Assembly: GCF_004022215.1 (NCBI RefSeq)
Contig: NZ_SAUZ01000006.1
Location: 1 to 64,000, forward strand
DNA: 64,000 nt
Direction of reading: 5' to 3'
Source: Paenirhodobacter populi
GTDB taxonomy: Bacteria > Pseudomonadota > Alphaproteobacteria > Rhodobacterales > Rhodobacteraceae
The notes under the pieces were generated by a model. That model saw nothing but the letters and a program-made list of their open reading frames with translations. It was not told the DNA's origin and made no database searches. Made by a program: the position numbers and the translations under genes. Positions 8,315-17,371 of the stretch are shown one piece after another. Numbering within the stretch: position 1 is the first letter of the stretch; each line of letters starts with the position of its first letter.

Positions 8315-8821
8315 ATGCCTTCCGCTCTGATTGCCTATGTGCGCTTTGTCGATGGGTTGAACGCCCGCGTCGGCAAGGTCGCCATGTATCTCATCTACGT
8401 CATCATGGGGATCATGCTGTTTTCCTCGGTGACGAAATTCCTGCATGTGCCCGCGATGTGGACGCTTGAAATGGCGCAGTTCACGCTGGTCGCCTATTAC
8501 ATGCTGGGCGCGCCGTGGACCCTGCAAGGCAATGCGAACGTCCGGATGGACCTGTTCTATGCGCGCTTCAACCGCCGCGGGCAGGCGATCTGGGACGTGT
8601 TCACCGTCTTTTGCCTGATGTTCTATCTGGGCTTCATGCTCTGGGGCGCCTTCGACAGCACCGCCTATTCGATCGCCATGAACGAGCGCAATCCAAGCGC
8701 CTGGCGACCGCCGCTGTGGCCGGTGAAGCTGATCATCACCGTTTCCTTCGCGCTGATGCTGTTGCAGGCGATCTCGATCCTGATCCGCGACATCGCGACC
8801 GTGCGCGGAAAGGAAATCTGA
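8315..8821 (+). CDS. dctQ: TRAP transporter small permease (DctQ type)
   Basis: 168 residues with four membrane helices in the DctQ pattern (about 20-45, 55-75, 95-118, 135-158). It is the small membrane subunit of a tripartite ATP-independent periplasmic transporter, which imports carboxylates and related acids using ion gradients. ATG 8315 follows a CAAGGGG site. Its TGA shares a base with the ATG of the large permease (TGATG). The symbol is the family name; the substrate is unknown. Confidence 0.9.
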   Translation: MPSALIAYVRFVDGLNARVGKVAMYLIYVIMGIMLFSSVTKFLHVPAMWTLEMAQFTLVAYYMLGAPWTLQGNANVRMDLFYARFNRRGQAIWDVFTVFCLMFYLGFMLWGAFDSTAYSIAMNERNPSAWRPPLWPVKLIITVSFALMLLQAISILIRDIATVRGKEI

Positions 8822-10146
8822 TGGATTACAATGCCATCGCGCTGCTGATGTTTGCCACCATGCTGCTGATGATGATCACCGGGCAGCGGGTCTTCGGGGC
8901 CATCGGTTTCGTCGGCGTGGTCTTTGCCTTCTTCCTCTGGGGGGACGGGGCAACGGACATGGGCTTTCAGGCGGTCATCAAGGTGATGCGCTGGTCGGCG
9001 CTGCTGACCCTGCCGATGTTCATCTTCATGGGCTATGTGATGAGCGAAAGCCGCATCGCCGACGACCTTTACCGAATGTTCCACGTCTGGTTCGGGCCTT
9101 TGCCCGGGGGGCTGGCGATCGGGACGATCCTGCTGATGGTGATGATCTCGGTGATGAACGGGCTGTCGGTCGCGGGGATGGCGATCGGCGCGACCATCGC
9201 CCTGCCCGAGCTGCTGCGGCGGGGCTATGACAAGCAGATGATCTCGGGCGTCATTCAGGCGGGGTCGAGCCTTGGCATCCTGATCCCGCCTTCGGTCGTG
9301 CTGGTGCTTTACGCGCTGATCGCGCGCCAGCCGGTGTCGAACCTGTGGCTGGCGGGGGTGATGCCGGGGCTGCTGATGGCGGCGCTGTTCGTCGTTTACA
9401 TCGTGATCCGCTGCGGGCTGAACCCGCTGCTGGCCCCCGCCATGGCGGCCGAGGAACGGGCGCGGATCACATGGTCCGAACGGGTGCATCTGCTGCGCGC
9501 GGGGCTGCTGCCGCTGTTCATCTTTGTCGCGATGATGGTTCCGTTCCTGAACGGCTGGTCGAGCCTGACGGAATCCTCGGTCATCGGGGTGCTGGCGACG
9601 CTGCTTGTCGCCGCGATGAAGCGCAAGCTGACGTGGCGGGTGATGCATACGGCCACCGTCTCGACCCTGCAGATCACCGTGATGTTCATGATGATCATCA
9701 CCGCCGCGCTGGTGTTTGGCGCGGTCTTCGACGGGCTGGGGGCGGGGCGGTCGATCCAGCGGTTCTTCACCGACGATCTGGGGCTGGCGCCGTGGCAGAT
9801 CATGGTGCTGATGCAACTCAGCTTTCTGGTGCTGGGCATGTTTCTTGACGATACGGCGATGCTGGTGATCGTCGCGCCGGTGTTCATCAGCCTGACCAAA
9901 TCCCTGGGCTTCGATCTGGTCTGGTACGGGATCATGTACACGATCACCTGCCAGATCGCCTATCTGACGCCGCCCTTCGGCTACAACCTGTTCCTGATGA
10001 AGGCGATGGCGCCGCCCGAATTCACCATGCCGATCATCTATAGATCGGTGTTCCCCTTCGTTCTGATCATGCTGCTGACGCTGTTGCTGGTCGGCATTTT
10101 CCCGGACATCGCGCTGTGGCTGCCGCGCACGGTTCTTGGATATTGA
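8821..10146 (+). CDS. dctM: TRAP transporter large permease (DctM type)
   Basis: 441 residues, highly hydrophobic, with the DctM features GSSLGILIPPSVVLVLYAL (about 150-170) and LGMFLDDTAMLVIVAPVF in the second half. It forms the ion-coupled translocation channel with DctQ. Translation starts at the ATG sharing a base with the dctQ stop. It is followed after 26 bases by the binding-protein gene, completing a standard Q-M-P operon. Confidence 0.94.
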   Translation: MDYNAIALLMFATMLLMMITGQRVFGAIGFVGVVFAFFLWGDGATDMGFQAVIKVMRWSALLTLPMFIFMGYVMSESRIADDLYRMFHVWFGPLPGGLAIGTILLMVMISVMNGLSVAGMAIGATIALPELLRRGYDKQMISGVIQAGSSLGILIPPSVVLVLYALIARQPVSNLWLAGVMPGLLMAALFVVYIVIRCGLNPLLAPAMAAEERARITWSERVHLLRAGLLPLFIFVAMMVPFLNGWSSLTESSVIGVLATLLVAAMKRKLTWRVMHTATVSTLQITVMFMMIITAALVFGAVFDGLGAGRSIQRFFTDDLGLAPWQIMVLMQLSFLVLGMFLDDTAMLVIVAPVFISLTKSLGFDLVWYGIMYTITCQIAYLTPPFGYNLFLMKAMAPPEFTMPIIYRSVFPFVLIMLLTLLLVGIFPDIALWLPRTVLGY

Positions 10147-10172
10147 AAATAATAATCAACAAGGAGTTACCC

Positions 10173-11207
10173 ATGACAACCAGACGGAAGTTCCTTACAA
10201 GCGGTGCACTTGGTGCGGCTGCGGCCGGGCTTGCGGCGCCGGCGATCGCGCAGACCACTTCGGTCAAATGGCGGCTCCAGACCTATGCCGGGGCGGCGCT
10301 GGCCGAAGAGGTGGTGAAACCCGCCGTCGAGGCGATCAACACCATCGCCAACGGCGAACTGGAGATCGAGCTGTATACCGCGGATCAGCTTGTCCCGACG
10401 ACCGAGCTGTTCCGCGCGATGCAGAACGGCACGATCGACGCCGTGCAGTCGGATGACGATTCCATGGCCAGCCCGACCGAGGTCACCGTCTTCGGCGGTT
10501 ACTTCCCGCTGGCGCTGCGCTATTCGCTGGACGTGCCCGCGCTGTTCAACAGCTGGGGCCTGAAGGAGATCTGGGAAGAGGAATATGCCAAGGTCGGGAT
10601 CAAGCACATCTCGGCCGGGTCCTGGGATCCGTGCCACTTCAACATGAAGGAGCCGATCAATTCGCTGGCCGACCTGAACGGCAAGCGGGTCTTCACCTTC
10701 CCCACCGCCGGGCGGTTCCTTGCGCAGTTCGGCGTCATCCCCGTCACCGTGCCGTGGGAAGATGTCGAGGTCGCCTTGCAGACCGGCGAACTGGACGGGC
10801 TCGCCTGGTCGGGGATCACCGAGGATTACACCTCGGGCTGGTCCAAGGTCGCGCCCTATTTCCTGACGAACAACATCTCGGGCGCGTGGATCGGGCATTT
10901 CTTCGCCAATATGGACCGCTGGAACGCCCTGCCCCCGCATCTGCAACAGCTGGTGCAGACCGCCTTCGATCAGTCGCATTACCAGCGCCAGTGGTGGTAC
11001 TGGGCGGGCGAGGCAAAGCTGCGCGTCGAGGGGACCGACATGACCCTGACCTCGCTGCCGCCCGAGGATTACAAGAAGATCGAGGATGCGGCCCGTGTCT
11101 TCTGGGATGAGGTCGCCGCCGAAAGCCCGATCAAGGCAAAGGTCGTTGACATCATCAAGCAATACAACGACGTGATGGAAAAGGCGGGGGCGCCCTACCG
11201 TTCCTGA
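10173..11207 (+). CDS. dctP: TRAP transporter substrate-binding protein (DctP type), Tat-exported
   Basis: 344 residues. The N-terminus has a twin-arginine signal (TRRKFLTSGALGAAAAGLAAP) ending near AIAQ, so the folded protein is probably exported by Tat. The mature part shows DctP features: AGAALAEEVVKPAVEAIN, then LNGKRVFTFPTAGRFLAQFG, and GELDGLAWSG, the region that usually holds the carboxylate-binding Arg. An AAGGAG site (10161-10166) sets the start. The ligand cannot be named; the TAFDQSHYQRQWWYW stretch suggests the keto- or hydroxy-acid clade but is not proof. Confidence 0.92.
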   Translation: MTTRRKFLTSGALGAAAAGLAAPAIAQTTSVKWRLQTYAGAALAEEVVKPAVEAINTIANGELEIELYTADQLVPTTELFRAMQNGTIDAVQSDDDSMASPTEVTVFGGYFPLALRYSLDVPALFNSWGLKEIWEEEYAKVGIKHISAGSWDPCHFNMKEPINSLADLNGKRVFTFPTAGRFLAQFGVIPVTVPWEDVEVALQTGELDGLAWSGITEDYTSGWSKVAPYFLTNNISGAWIGHFFANMDRWNALPPHLQQLVQTAFDQSHYQRQWWYWAGEAKLRVEGTDMTLTSLPPEDYKKIEDAARVFWDEVAAESPIKAKVVDIIKQYNDVMEKAGAPYRS

Positions 11208-11217
11208 TCCGCAAAAT

Positions 11218-11249
11218 GGCCGGATACCGCGGCAACCCGGTATCCGGCC
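11218..11249. terminator. Bidirectional hairpin terminator after the TRAP operon
   Basis: A 12-bp perfect stem, GGCCGGATACCG / CGGTATCCGGCC, with an eight-base loop, between two converging genes (dctP on + and the sulfotransferase-like gene on -). There is no long U tract on either side. Confidence 0.75.
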
Positions 11250-11270
11250 CAATCGGGCAGGCCGCGACGC

Positions 11271-12221
11271 CTAGCCCTTCAGCCGCATCGCCGCGAACAG
11301 CACCGCCTTGCCCGCCTGCAAGGCCAGTTCGGCACGGTCATGCTCGCTTGGAAAGGCGAAGCTGCCGCCTTCGCGCAGATCGTCGAAGGACAGCGTCTGC
11401 CACAGATCCTCACCGTATCTGCGGGTGATCTCGCGCAGGCCGGGTTCCAGTTCCTCAAGCAGGCGCAGCCGCGTGGTGCGATTGTAGACATCGCCCGATT
11501 TCTTCAGGTTGGGCCAGTCGAGCCCGGCGATCTTTTCATTCAGGTCATAGAACCGGATGTCCGAATTGCGCACGCAAAAGCCCATCATCTCGGACACCGC
11601 GGAGGAAAAGGTCGGGTTGTCCTCGGGCATCGAGCGCGTGGGCGAGCCGTTCATCCGCAGCCCCGTCACGTCGAGGAAATCCGCGACGATATCGCCGTCC
11701 TTCAGGTGCGGCCGCGCATAGGGCCGCACGCTGATATGCTCCCCCCCGAAGCGGTCGGCGAAGGCGTCCAGAACCGGCAGATAATCACATTCCCATTTGT
11801 TCGCGTCGAGGTAGCGCAGCGGCCAGGGCTTGATGTCGCCGGTCTTGACCCGCTGCTTGTAAAGCGCCTCCATCAGATGGTCGGGGCGGCGCAGATAGCA
11901 GACGATCCGCACCTCCATGTCCAGATGCCGGGTCAGATGGTCGAAAAGCCGGCCGGGCACGCGCTTGTGGAACAGCTCCTCGGCCGACAGGATGTATTTG
12001 TCATAGCCGCGCGCGGTGATTTCCGCGACCACCGCGTCGGCGCGCGGCGTGTCGGCCGCGTCGCTGCGCAATTCCCGCGCCAGCTTGTTGTGATCGCTCC
12101 ACTCCCGCACCGCCGAGATATAGGAAATCCCGGACTCCCGCAGCAATCCTTCGTTTTCCCGCAGGAAATGCTGGATGGAGGAAGATCCGGTCTTCTGTGT
12201 CCCGACATGGACGATAAGCAT
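11271..12221 (-). CDS. Sulfotransferase-like protein
   Basis: 316 residues. The N-terminus HVGTQKTGSSSIQHFL (about 4-19) resembles the PAPS 5'-phosphosulfate loop of sulfotransferases, and RIVCYLRRPDHLMEALYKQ (about 100-118) resembles the 3'-phosphate site. Such enzymes transfer sulfate from PAPS to sugars or other acceptors; in bacteria many modify polysaccharides. The ATG at 12221 is placed directly before the P-loop strand with a GGGAAC upstream; the reading frame extends 38 codons further but without conserved features. It is monocistronic, and the acceptor is unknown. Confidence 0.7.
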   Translation of the reverse strand: MLIVHVGTQKTGSSSIQHFLRENEGLLRESGISYISAVREWSDHNKLARELRSDAADTPRADAVVAEITARGYDKYILSAEELFHKRVPGRLFDHLTRHLDMEVRIVCYLRRPDHLMEALYKQRVKTGDIKPWPLRYLDANKWECDYLPVLDAFADRFGGEHISVRPYARPHLKDGDIVADFLDVTGLRMNGSPTRSMPEDNPTFSSAVSEMMGFCVRNSDIRFYDLNEKIAGLDWPNLKKSGDVYNRTTRLRLLEELEPGLREITRRYGEDLWQTLSFDDLREGGSFAFPSEHDRAELALQAGKAVLFAAMRLKG

Positions 12222-12339
12222 TGCTGTTCCCTTGCTCCCGTGCCGGGCGGCACGGGACCTTGATACCGATCGGATGGCCGCGCGCAAGCGGCGCGATGAT
12301 CGGCGCAGTAAGCCATCAGATGCCCCCCGCTTCAAGCCG

Positions 12340-12368
12340 CGTCCCGCCCGGCCGCGCCGGGCGGGACG
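12340..12368 (-). terminator. Hairpin terminator of the polyol operon
   Basis: A 13-bp perfect stem CGTCCCGCCCGGC / GCCGGGCGGGACG with a CGC loop, ten bases past the mtlK stop. It probably ends the smo-mtlK transcript. Confidence 0.8.
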
Positions 12369-12377
12369 AAGGCGGGA

Positions 12378-13838
12378 TCAGCGCCCGAGCCAGCCTTTCA
12401 ACGTGGCCTCGGTTCCCTGTTCCCACAGGGCCGTAAGCCAGCGCGCGAAGGGCGCGGCGAAGGCCGGATTGCGGCCGAGGTCGCCGTAGATGTCGGCCAT
12501 GCCCAGCCATGTCGCCGGATCCCCCTTGGCCAGCGCCGCCACCGCAGTCAGCCGGTCCCAGTTCGGATCGTTCGGCGCGATCGCCTGACCGGAATCGGTG
12601 ATGCCCGCGCAATAGCGGCACCACAGCGCGCTTTCCAGCGCCAGCCCCTCGACCGGCAGCCCCCGGGCCAGCCGGTCGGCGATGGTCGGCACGATGAACT
12701 TCGGCTGCCGGTTCGAGCCGTCAAGGCACAGCCGCCGGATCGTGTCGCCGATCTTCGGATTGGCGCAGCGTTCCTTGACCTTCTCGAAATAGGCGGTCAG
12801 GTCGGTGCCCGGCACCGGCGGCACGACGGGGATGATCTCCTCGGTCTCGATCTTGTCGAGGAAGGCGCGCACGAGCGGGTTTTCCATCGCCTCATGCACG
12901 AAATGGATGTCCATCAGGCCCGAGGGATAGGCGATGATCGCGTGCCCGCCGTTGAGGATGCGGATCTTCATCATCTCCCACGGCGTCACGTCGGCGACGA
13001 ATTCGACGCCCGCATCCTCCAGCGGCGGACGGCCGGCGGGGAAGTTGTCCTCAAGCACCCACTGGATGAAATCCTCGCAGAAGACGGGGCTGTCATCCTC
13101 GATCCCCATCTCGCGGATCAGCGCGCGTTCGCGGTCCGAGGTGGCGGGGGTGATCCGGTCCACCATCGCGTTGGGAAAGGCGACATTGGCCGCGATCCAA
13201 CCGGCCAGTTCCGGGTCCGACAGGCGGGCGGTTTCCACCACCGCCTCGCGCGTGACGCGGCCGTTGTGGGGGATGTTGTCGCACGACATCACGGTGAAGG
13301 GCGGGATACCCGCCGCGCGGCGCGCCTTCAGCGCGGCGACGATCAGGCCGAAGACCGTCTTCGGGATGAAGGGCGTCTTGCCGTCGGCGGCGATGGCCGG
13401 ATGGGTCGGGTCGAAATGGCCGGTCGCGGCGTCGATGAAATAGCCGCCCTCGGTGATCGTCAGGCTGGCGATCCGGGTTTCCGGATCGGCGAGTTTGGCG
13501 ATGATCGCGGGGGCATCGGCGGCGGGCAGATAGTCGATCATCGCGCCGACGATGCGCGGATTCGATGCGCCCGCCGATTGCTCGACCACCGAATAGAGGT
13601 AGTCCTGCGCCGCCAGCACGTCGCGCATCTGCGCGTCGGAGGGCAGCACCCCGGCCCCGACGATGGCATAGTCGAAGCCCTTCCCCGCATTCATCAGCCG
13701 GTCGAGGAAGACCGCCTGATGCGCCCGGTGGAAATTGCCGAGGCCGAAATGGACGATCCCGCCCTTCAGCGCCCCGCGGTCATAGCCCGGCTTCGGAACG
13801 GCGAAGGCGGGCAGGTTGGTTTCGGTCAATCTGGTCAT
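12378..13838 (-). CDS. mtlK: Mannitol 2-dehydrogenase
   Basis: 486 residues of the long-chain polyol dehydrogenase family (mannitol dehydrogenase/fructuronate reductase). The N-terminal Rossmann region opens IVHFGLGNFHRAHQAVFLD, and the C-terminal catalytic region carries KIRILNGGHAIIAYPSGL, which holds the family's Lys and the N-x2-H pair. It oxidises D-mannitol to fructose and, in Rhodobacter, D-arabitol to xylulose with NAD+. It is the last gene of the operon, two bases after smoS, with a strong terminator downstream. Gene order matches the Rhodobacter sphaeroides polyol operon. Confidence 0.95.
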   Translation of the reverse strand: MTRLTETNLPAFAVPKPGYDRGALKGGIVHFGLGNFHRAHQAVFLDRLMNAGKGFDYAIVGAGVLPSDAQMRDVLAAQDYLYSVVEQSAGASNPRIVGAMIDYLPAADAPAIIAKLADPETRIASLTITEGGYFIDAATGHFDPTHPAIAADGKTPFIPKTVFGLIVAALKARRAAGIPPFTVMSCDNIPHNGRVTREAVVETARLSDPELAGWIAANVAFPNAMVDRITPATSDRERALIREMGIEDDSPVFCEDFIQWVLEDNFPAGRPPLEDAGVEFVADVTPWEMMKIRILNGGHAIIAYPSGLMDIHFVHEAMENPLVRAFLDKIETEEIIPVVPPVPGTDLTAYFEKVKERCANPKIGDTIRRLCLDGSNRQPKFIVPTIADRLARGLPVEGLALESALWCRYCAGITDSGQAIAPNDPNWDRLTAVAALAKGDPATWLGMADIYGDLGRNPAFAAPFARWLTALWEQGTEATLKGWLGR

Positions 13839-13840
13839 GG

Positions 13841-14605
13841 TCAGCTCATCCAGTTGCCGCCATCGACGTTATACGTCTGGGCGACGATGTAATCGGCCTC
13901 CGGCGTGGCCAAAAAGATCGCCATGCCGGTCAGGTCGCGCGCGGTTCCCATGCGGCCGAAGGGGACGGCGGCGCCGACCTCCTGTTTCTTCTGGCCGCGG
14001 GGCTTGTTTTCGTATTGGGCGAATTTGGCATCCACCCCGTCCCAGTGTTCGCCGTCCACCACGCCGGGCGCGATGGCGTTGACGTTGATCCCGTGGGCGA
14101 TCAGGTTCAGCCCGGCGGATTGGGTCAGGCTGATGACGGCGGCCTTGGTGGCGCAGTAGACGGCGACCAGGGGTTCCCCACGCCTCCCCGCCTGCGACGC
14201 CATGTTGATGATCTTGCCCCGCCGCCCCGAGGCGATCATGTGCTTCGCCACCGCCTGCATCGTGAACAGCGCGCCGCCCACATTGATCGCGAAAAGCGTG
14301 TCGTAGCTTTCGCGGGTGATTTCCGTGATGGGCGCAAGGTCGAACAGCGCGGCGTTGTTGATGAGGATGTCGATCCCGCCCATCCGTTCGACCGCCTCGG
14401 CCACGCCCGCGTCGATGCTGTCCTGCTGCGTGACGTCCATGACGACAGGCACCGCGCCGATTTCCGCCGCCGTGTCGGCGACCCGTTCGGCGTTGATGTC
14501 GGCGATGGCGACCATCGCGCCTTCGCGGATATAGGCCTCGGCAAAGGCCCGGCCGATGCCGCGCGCCGCCCCGGTGATCAGGGCCGTTTTTCCAGCGAGC
14601 CTCAT
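13841..14605 (-). CDS. smoS: Sorbitol dehydrogenase (SDR family)
   Basis: 254 residues: [19 protein letters not shown] cofactor loop, NNAALFD, catalytic NMASQAG...VYCATK, and the family ending VDGGNWMS. From memory it is very close to the R. sphaeroides sorbitol dehydrogenase, which converts D-glucitol to fructose and galactitol to tagatose with NAD+. The start overlaps the smoK stop by four bases (ATGA). It works with MtlK to feed fructose or tagatose into central metabolism. Confidence 0.95.
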   Translation of the reverse strand: MRLAGKTALITGAARGIGRAFAEAYIREGAMVAIADINAERVADTAAEIGAVPVVMDVTQQDSIDAGVAEAVERMGGIDILINNAALFDLAPITEITRESYDTLFAINVGGALFTMQAVAKHMIASGRRGKIINMASQAGRRGEPLVAVYCATKAAVISLTQSAGLNLIAHGINVNAIAPGVVDGEHWDGVDAKFAQYENKPRGQKKQEVGAAVPFGRMGTARDLTGMAIFLATPEADYIVAQTYNVDGGNWMS

Positions 14606-15600
14606 ACCGCCAACCCCTGTTCATCGAATTTGTAGATGCGCCCCTCGGCGCCCGTCAGGAACAGCTCCTCCCCCACGGTCACCGGGAATTCACCGGGGGA
14701 GCGGGCGACGATATGGTTGCCGTCCTCCAGCGTGATGTGCAGGTAGGTGTCCGATCCCAGATGTTCGGCCACGGTCACCTTGCCCTTCACCCGGCCTTCG
14801 GTGCGGGAAATCACCCAGTCCTCGGGCCGGATGCCGATCACATGCGCCCCCCGCCGCGCCGCCGTCGCGCCGCCCAGAAAATTCATGTTCGGGCTGCCGA
14901 TGAAGCCCGCGACGAACTGGTTGACCGGCTTGTGATACAGGTCGAGCGGCGAGCCGACCTGTTCGATCCGCCCGGCGCGCAGCACGACGATCTTGTCGGC
15001 CATGGTCATCGCCTCGACCTGATCGTGGGTCACGTAGACCATCGTGGTCTTGAGGTTGTTGTGCAGCTCGGAAATCTCGACCCGCATGTTCACGCGCAGC
15101 GCGGCGTCGAGGTTCGACAAAGGTTCGTCGAAGAGGAACGCCGAAGGCTCGCGCACGATGGCCCGGCCGATGGCGACGCGCTGGCGCTGCCCGCCCGAAA
15201 GCTGGCCGGGGCGGCGGTCCAGATAGGGGCCGAGGTTCAGGATCTCGGCCGCGCGGGCCACGCGCTTTTCCTGTTCCGCCTGCGGCATGCCCGCCATCTT
15301 GAGCGGAAAGGCGATGTTCCGGCGCACCGACATATGCGGGTAAAGCGCGTAGGACTGAAACACCATCGCCAGACCGCGCCGCGCGGGCGCCTCGCCGGTC
15401 ACGTCGCGCCCGTCGATCAGGATCTGGCCCGAGGTCACATCCTCCAGCCCCGCGATCAGCCGCAGGAGCGTGGATTTCCCGCAGCCCGAAGGCCCGACGA
15501 AAACGACGAATTCGCCATCCTCGATGGTCAGGTCGACGCCCGGAATCACCTCGGTCTCGCCGAAGGTCTTGCGCACGTTTTTGAGGGTAATGGCTCCCAT
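14602..15600 (-). CDS. smoK: Polyol ABC transporter ATP-binding protein
   Basis: 332 residues, MalK/UgpC-type sugar ATPase. Walker A is [12 protein letters not shown] (about 37-48), then the Q-loop [11 protein letters not shown], signature [14 protein letters not shown], Walker [14 protein letters not shown]-loop VTHD, and a C-terminal regulatory (TOBE) domain with IGIRPEDW. It energises polyol import with SmoF and SmoG at the inner face of the membrane. Ten bases separate it from smoG. No residue of the catalytic motifs is missing. Confidence 0.95.
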   Translation of the reverse strand: MGAITLKNVRKTFGETEVIPGVDLTIEDGEFVVFVGPSGCGKSTLLRLIAGLEDVTSGQILIDGRDVTGEAPARRGLAMVFQSYALYPHMSVRRNIAFPLKMAGMPQAEQEKRVARAAEILNLGPYLDRRPGQLSGGQRQRVAIGRAIVREPSAFLFDEPLSNLDAALRVNMRVEISELHNNLKTTMVYVTHDQVEAMTMADKIVVLRAGRIEQVGSPLDLYHKPVNQFVAGFIGSPNMNFLGGATAARRGAHVIGIRPEDWVISRTEGRVKGKVTVAEHLGSDTYLHITLEDGNHIVARSPGEFPVTVGEELFLTGAEGRIYKFDEQGLAV

Positions 15601-15610
15601 CGTGCTTCTC

Positions 15611-16441
15611 CTATTTCACCGCGCCGAAGGTCAGGCCGCGGACAAGTTGTTTCTGGCTGAACCAGCCCATGATGAGGATCGGCGCGATGGCCATGGTGCT
15701 TGCCGCCGAAAGCTTGGCGTAGAACAGGCCCTCGGGGCTGGAATAGCTGGCGATGAAGGTGGTCAACGGCGCCGCCCGCGAGGTGGTCAGGTTCAGCGTC
15801 CAGAACGCCTCGTTCCACGCGAGGATGATGTTCAGCAGCATGGTCGAGGCAATGCCGGGAACGGCCATCGGCGTCAGGACGTAGCGGATCTCGTTCCACA
15901 GGCTCGCCCCGTCCATCCGCGAGGCCTCGAGGATCTCCCCCGGAATTTCGCGGAAATAGGTGTAGAGCATCCAGATAATGATCGGCAGGTTCATCAGCAT
16001 CAGCACGATCAGCACGCCGGTGCGGCTGTCCAGAAGCCCCATCCGCTGGAACAGGATGTAGATCGGGATCAGCACGCCGACGGCGGGCATCATCTTGGTC
16101 GACAGCATCCACATCAGCACGTTCTTCGTCTGCTTGCCGGGCTGGAAGGCCATCGCCCATGCCGCCGGAATGGCGACCAGCAACCCGAGCGCCGTCGAGC
16201 CGAGCGCGATGATGACCGAGTTCATGAAATGGCTGAAATAGTCGGAACGCGCCTGCACCTCGCGGTAATTGGCAAGCGTCCAGTCGAAGAACAGGAACTT
16301 GGGCGGGGTGGCGACGGCGTCGCCCTCGGTCTTGAAGCTGGTCAGGATCGTCCACAGGATCGGGAAGAAGATGAGCAGCGCCACCCCCCATGCGAGGCAG
16401 GTGAAGATCCACTTGCGGGTATTGGTAACCTTGCGTGCCAT
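15611..16441 (-). CDS. smoG: Polyol ABC transporter permease (MalG type)
   Basis: 276 residues with six membrane helices and the EAA loop [21 protein letters not shown] (about 190-210), where SmoK docks. MalG-type inner-membrane subunit. It lies nine bases after smoF and ten before smoK inside the operon. Confidence 0.94.
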   Translation of the reverse strand: MARKVTNTRKWIFTCLAWGVALLIFFPILWTILTSFKTEGDAVATPPKFLFFDWTLANYREVQARSDYFSHFMNSVIIALGSTALGLLVAIPAAWAMAFQPGKQTKNVLMWMLSTKMMPAVGVLIPIYILFQRMGLLDSRTGVLIVLMLMNLPIIIWMLYTYFREIPGEILEASRMDGASLWNEIRYVLTPMAVPGIASTMLLNIILAWNEAFWTLNLTTSRAAPLTTFIASYSSPEGLFYAKLSAASTMAIAPILIMGWFSQKQLVRGLTFGAVK

Positions 16442-16450
16442 GATGTTCCC

Positions 16451-17320
16451 CTAGTCCAGCGTCTTGCCGATCATGCGCATCAGGAAGAAGGCGACGATAT
16501 TGGCGAGGATGACGGCGATGATGCCCCCCGCCGAAGCTCCGCCCACGTCGAACTGCAGCAAGGCCTGCGTATAGACGAGGTAGGTCAGCGTCGTCGTCTG
16601 ATAGCCCGGACCGCCGTTGGTGGTGACGAGGATTTCCGCGAAGACGGACAGCAGGAAGATCGTCTCGATCAGGATGACCACGGTGATCGCGCGGCCCATA
16701 TGCGGCAGCGTCAGGTTGGTGAACCGCGCCCAGATGCCGGCGCCATCCATCTCGGCCGCCTCGACCTGCTCGCTGTCCAGCGATTGCAGCGAGGTCAGGA
16801 AGATCAGCGTGGCGAAGGGCAGCCATTGCCACGACACGATCACGATGATCGAGAACAGCGGATATTGCGACAGCCAGTCCACCGGCTGCGCCCCGAAGGC
16901 GCGGGAAACCTGTCCGAGCAGCCCATTCACCGGGTTCATGAACATGTTCTTCCACACCAGCGCCGAAACCGTCGGCATGACGAAGAAGGGCGCGATCACC
17001 AGAATCCGCACATAGCCCTGCCCGAAGATCGGCTGGTCGATCAGGATGGCGATCGCGATGCCCCCGATCACCGTGATCGCAAGGATCCCGCCGACCATGA
17101 TCAGCGTGTTCTGCAGGGAAATCCAGAACCCCGGATCGGACAGGAAATAGCGGTAATTGCCGAGCCCGGTGAATTCCTCCATCCCCGGCATCAGCAGGTT
17201 GTAACGCTGGAAGCTGAACCAAAGGGTCATTCCCAGCGGCACGATCATCCACAAGAACAGCAGCACGACCGAGGGCGCGACCATCAGGCGCGCGAGCGAT
17301 CTTTGATGCAGAGTCGCCAT
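16451..17320 (-). CDS. smoF: Polyol ABC transporter permease (MalF type)
   Basis: 289 residues with six membrane helices and the EAA loop EAAEMDGAGIWARFTNLTLP (about 200-220). It pairs with SmoG to form the channel for sorbitol/mannitol/arabitol. It is separated from smoE by 51 bases holding a stable hairpin. Confidence 0.94.
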   Translation of the reverse strand: MATLHQRSLARLMVAPSVVLLFLWMIVPLGMTLWFSFQRYNLLMPGMEEFTGLGNYRYFLSDPGFWISLQNTLIMVGGILAITVIGGIAIAILIDQPIFGQGYVRILVIAPFFVMPTVSALVWKNMFMNPVNGLLGQVSRAFGAQPVDWLSQYPLFSIIVIVSWQWLPFATLIFLTSLQSLDSEQVEAAEMDGAGIWARFTNLTLPHMGRAITVVILIETIFLLSVFAEILVTTNGGPGYQTTTLTYLVYTQALLQFDVGGASAGGIIAVILANIVAFFLMRMIGKTLD

Positions 17321-17342
17321 GATGGCCTCCCACGAAGACGCG

Positions 17343-17365
17343 GCCGGGCGGCACCGCCGCCCGGC
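17343..17365 (-). promoter_or_regulatory. Intercistronic hairpin between smoE and smoF
   Basis: A perfect 10-bp stem, GCCGGGCGGC-ACC-GCCGCCCGGC, right after the binding-protein gene. In many ABC operons such a stem protects the 5' message from decay or partly stops transcription, so that the binding protein is made in excess. Here this role is inferred from position. Confidence 0.7.
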
Positions 17366-17371
17366 GCCGGA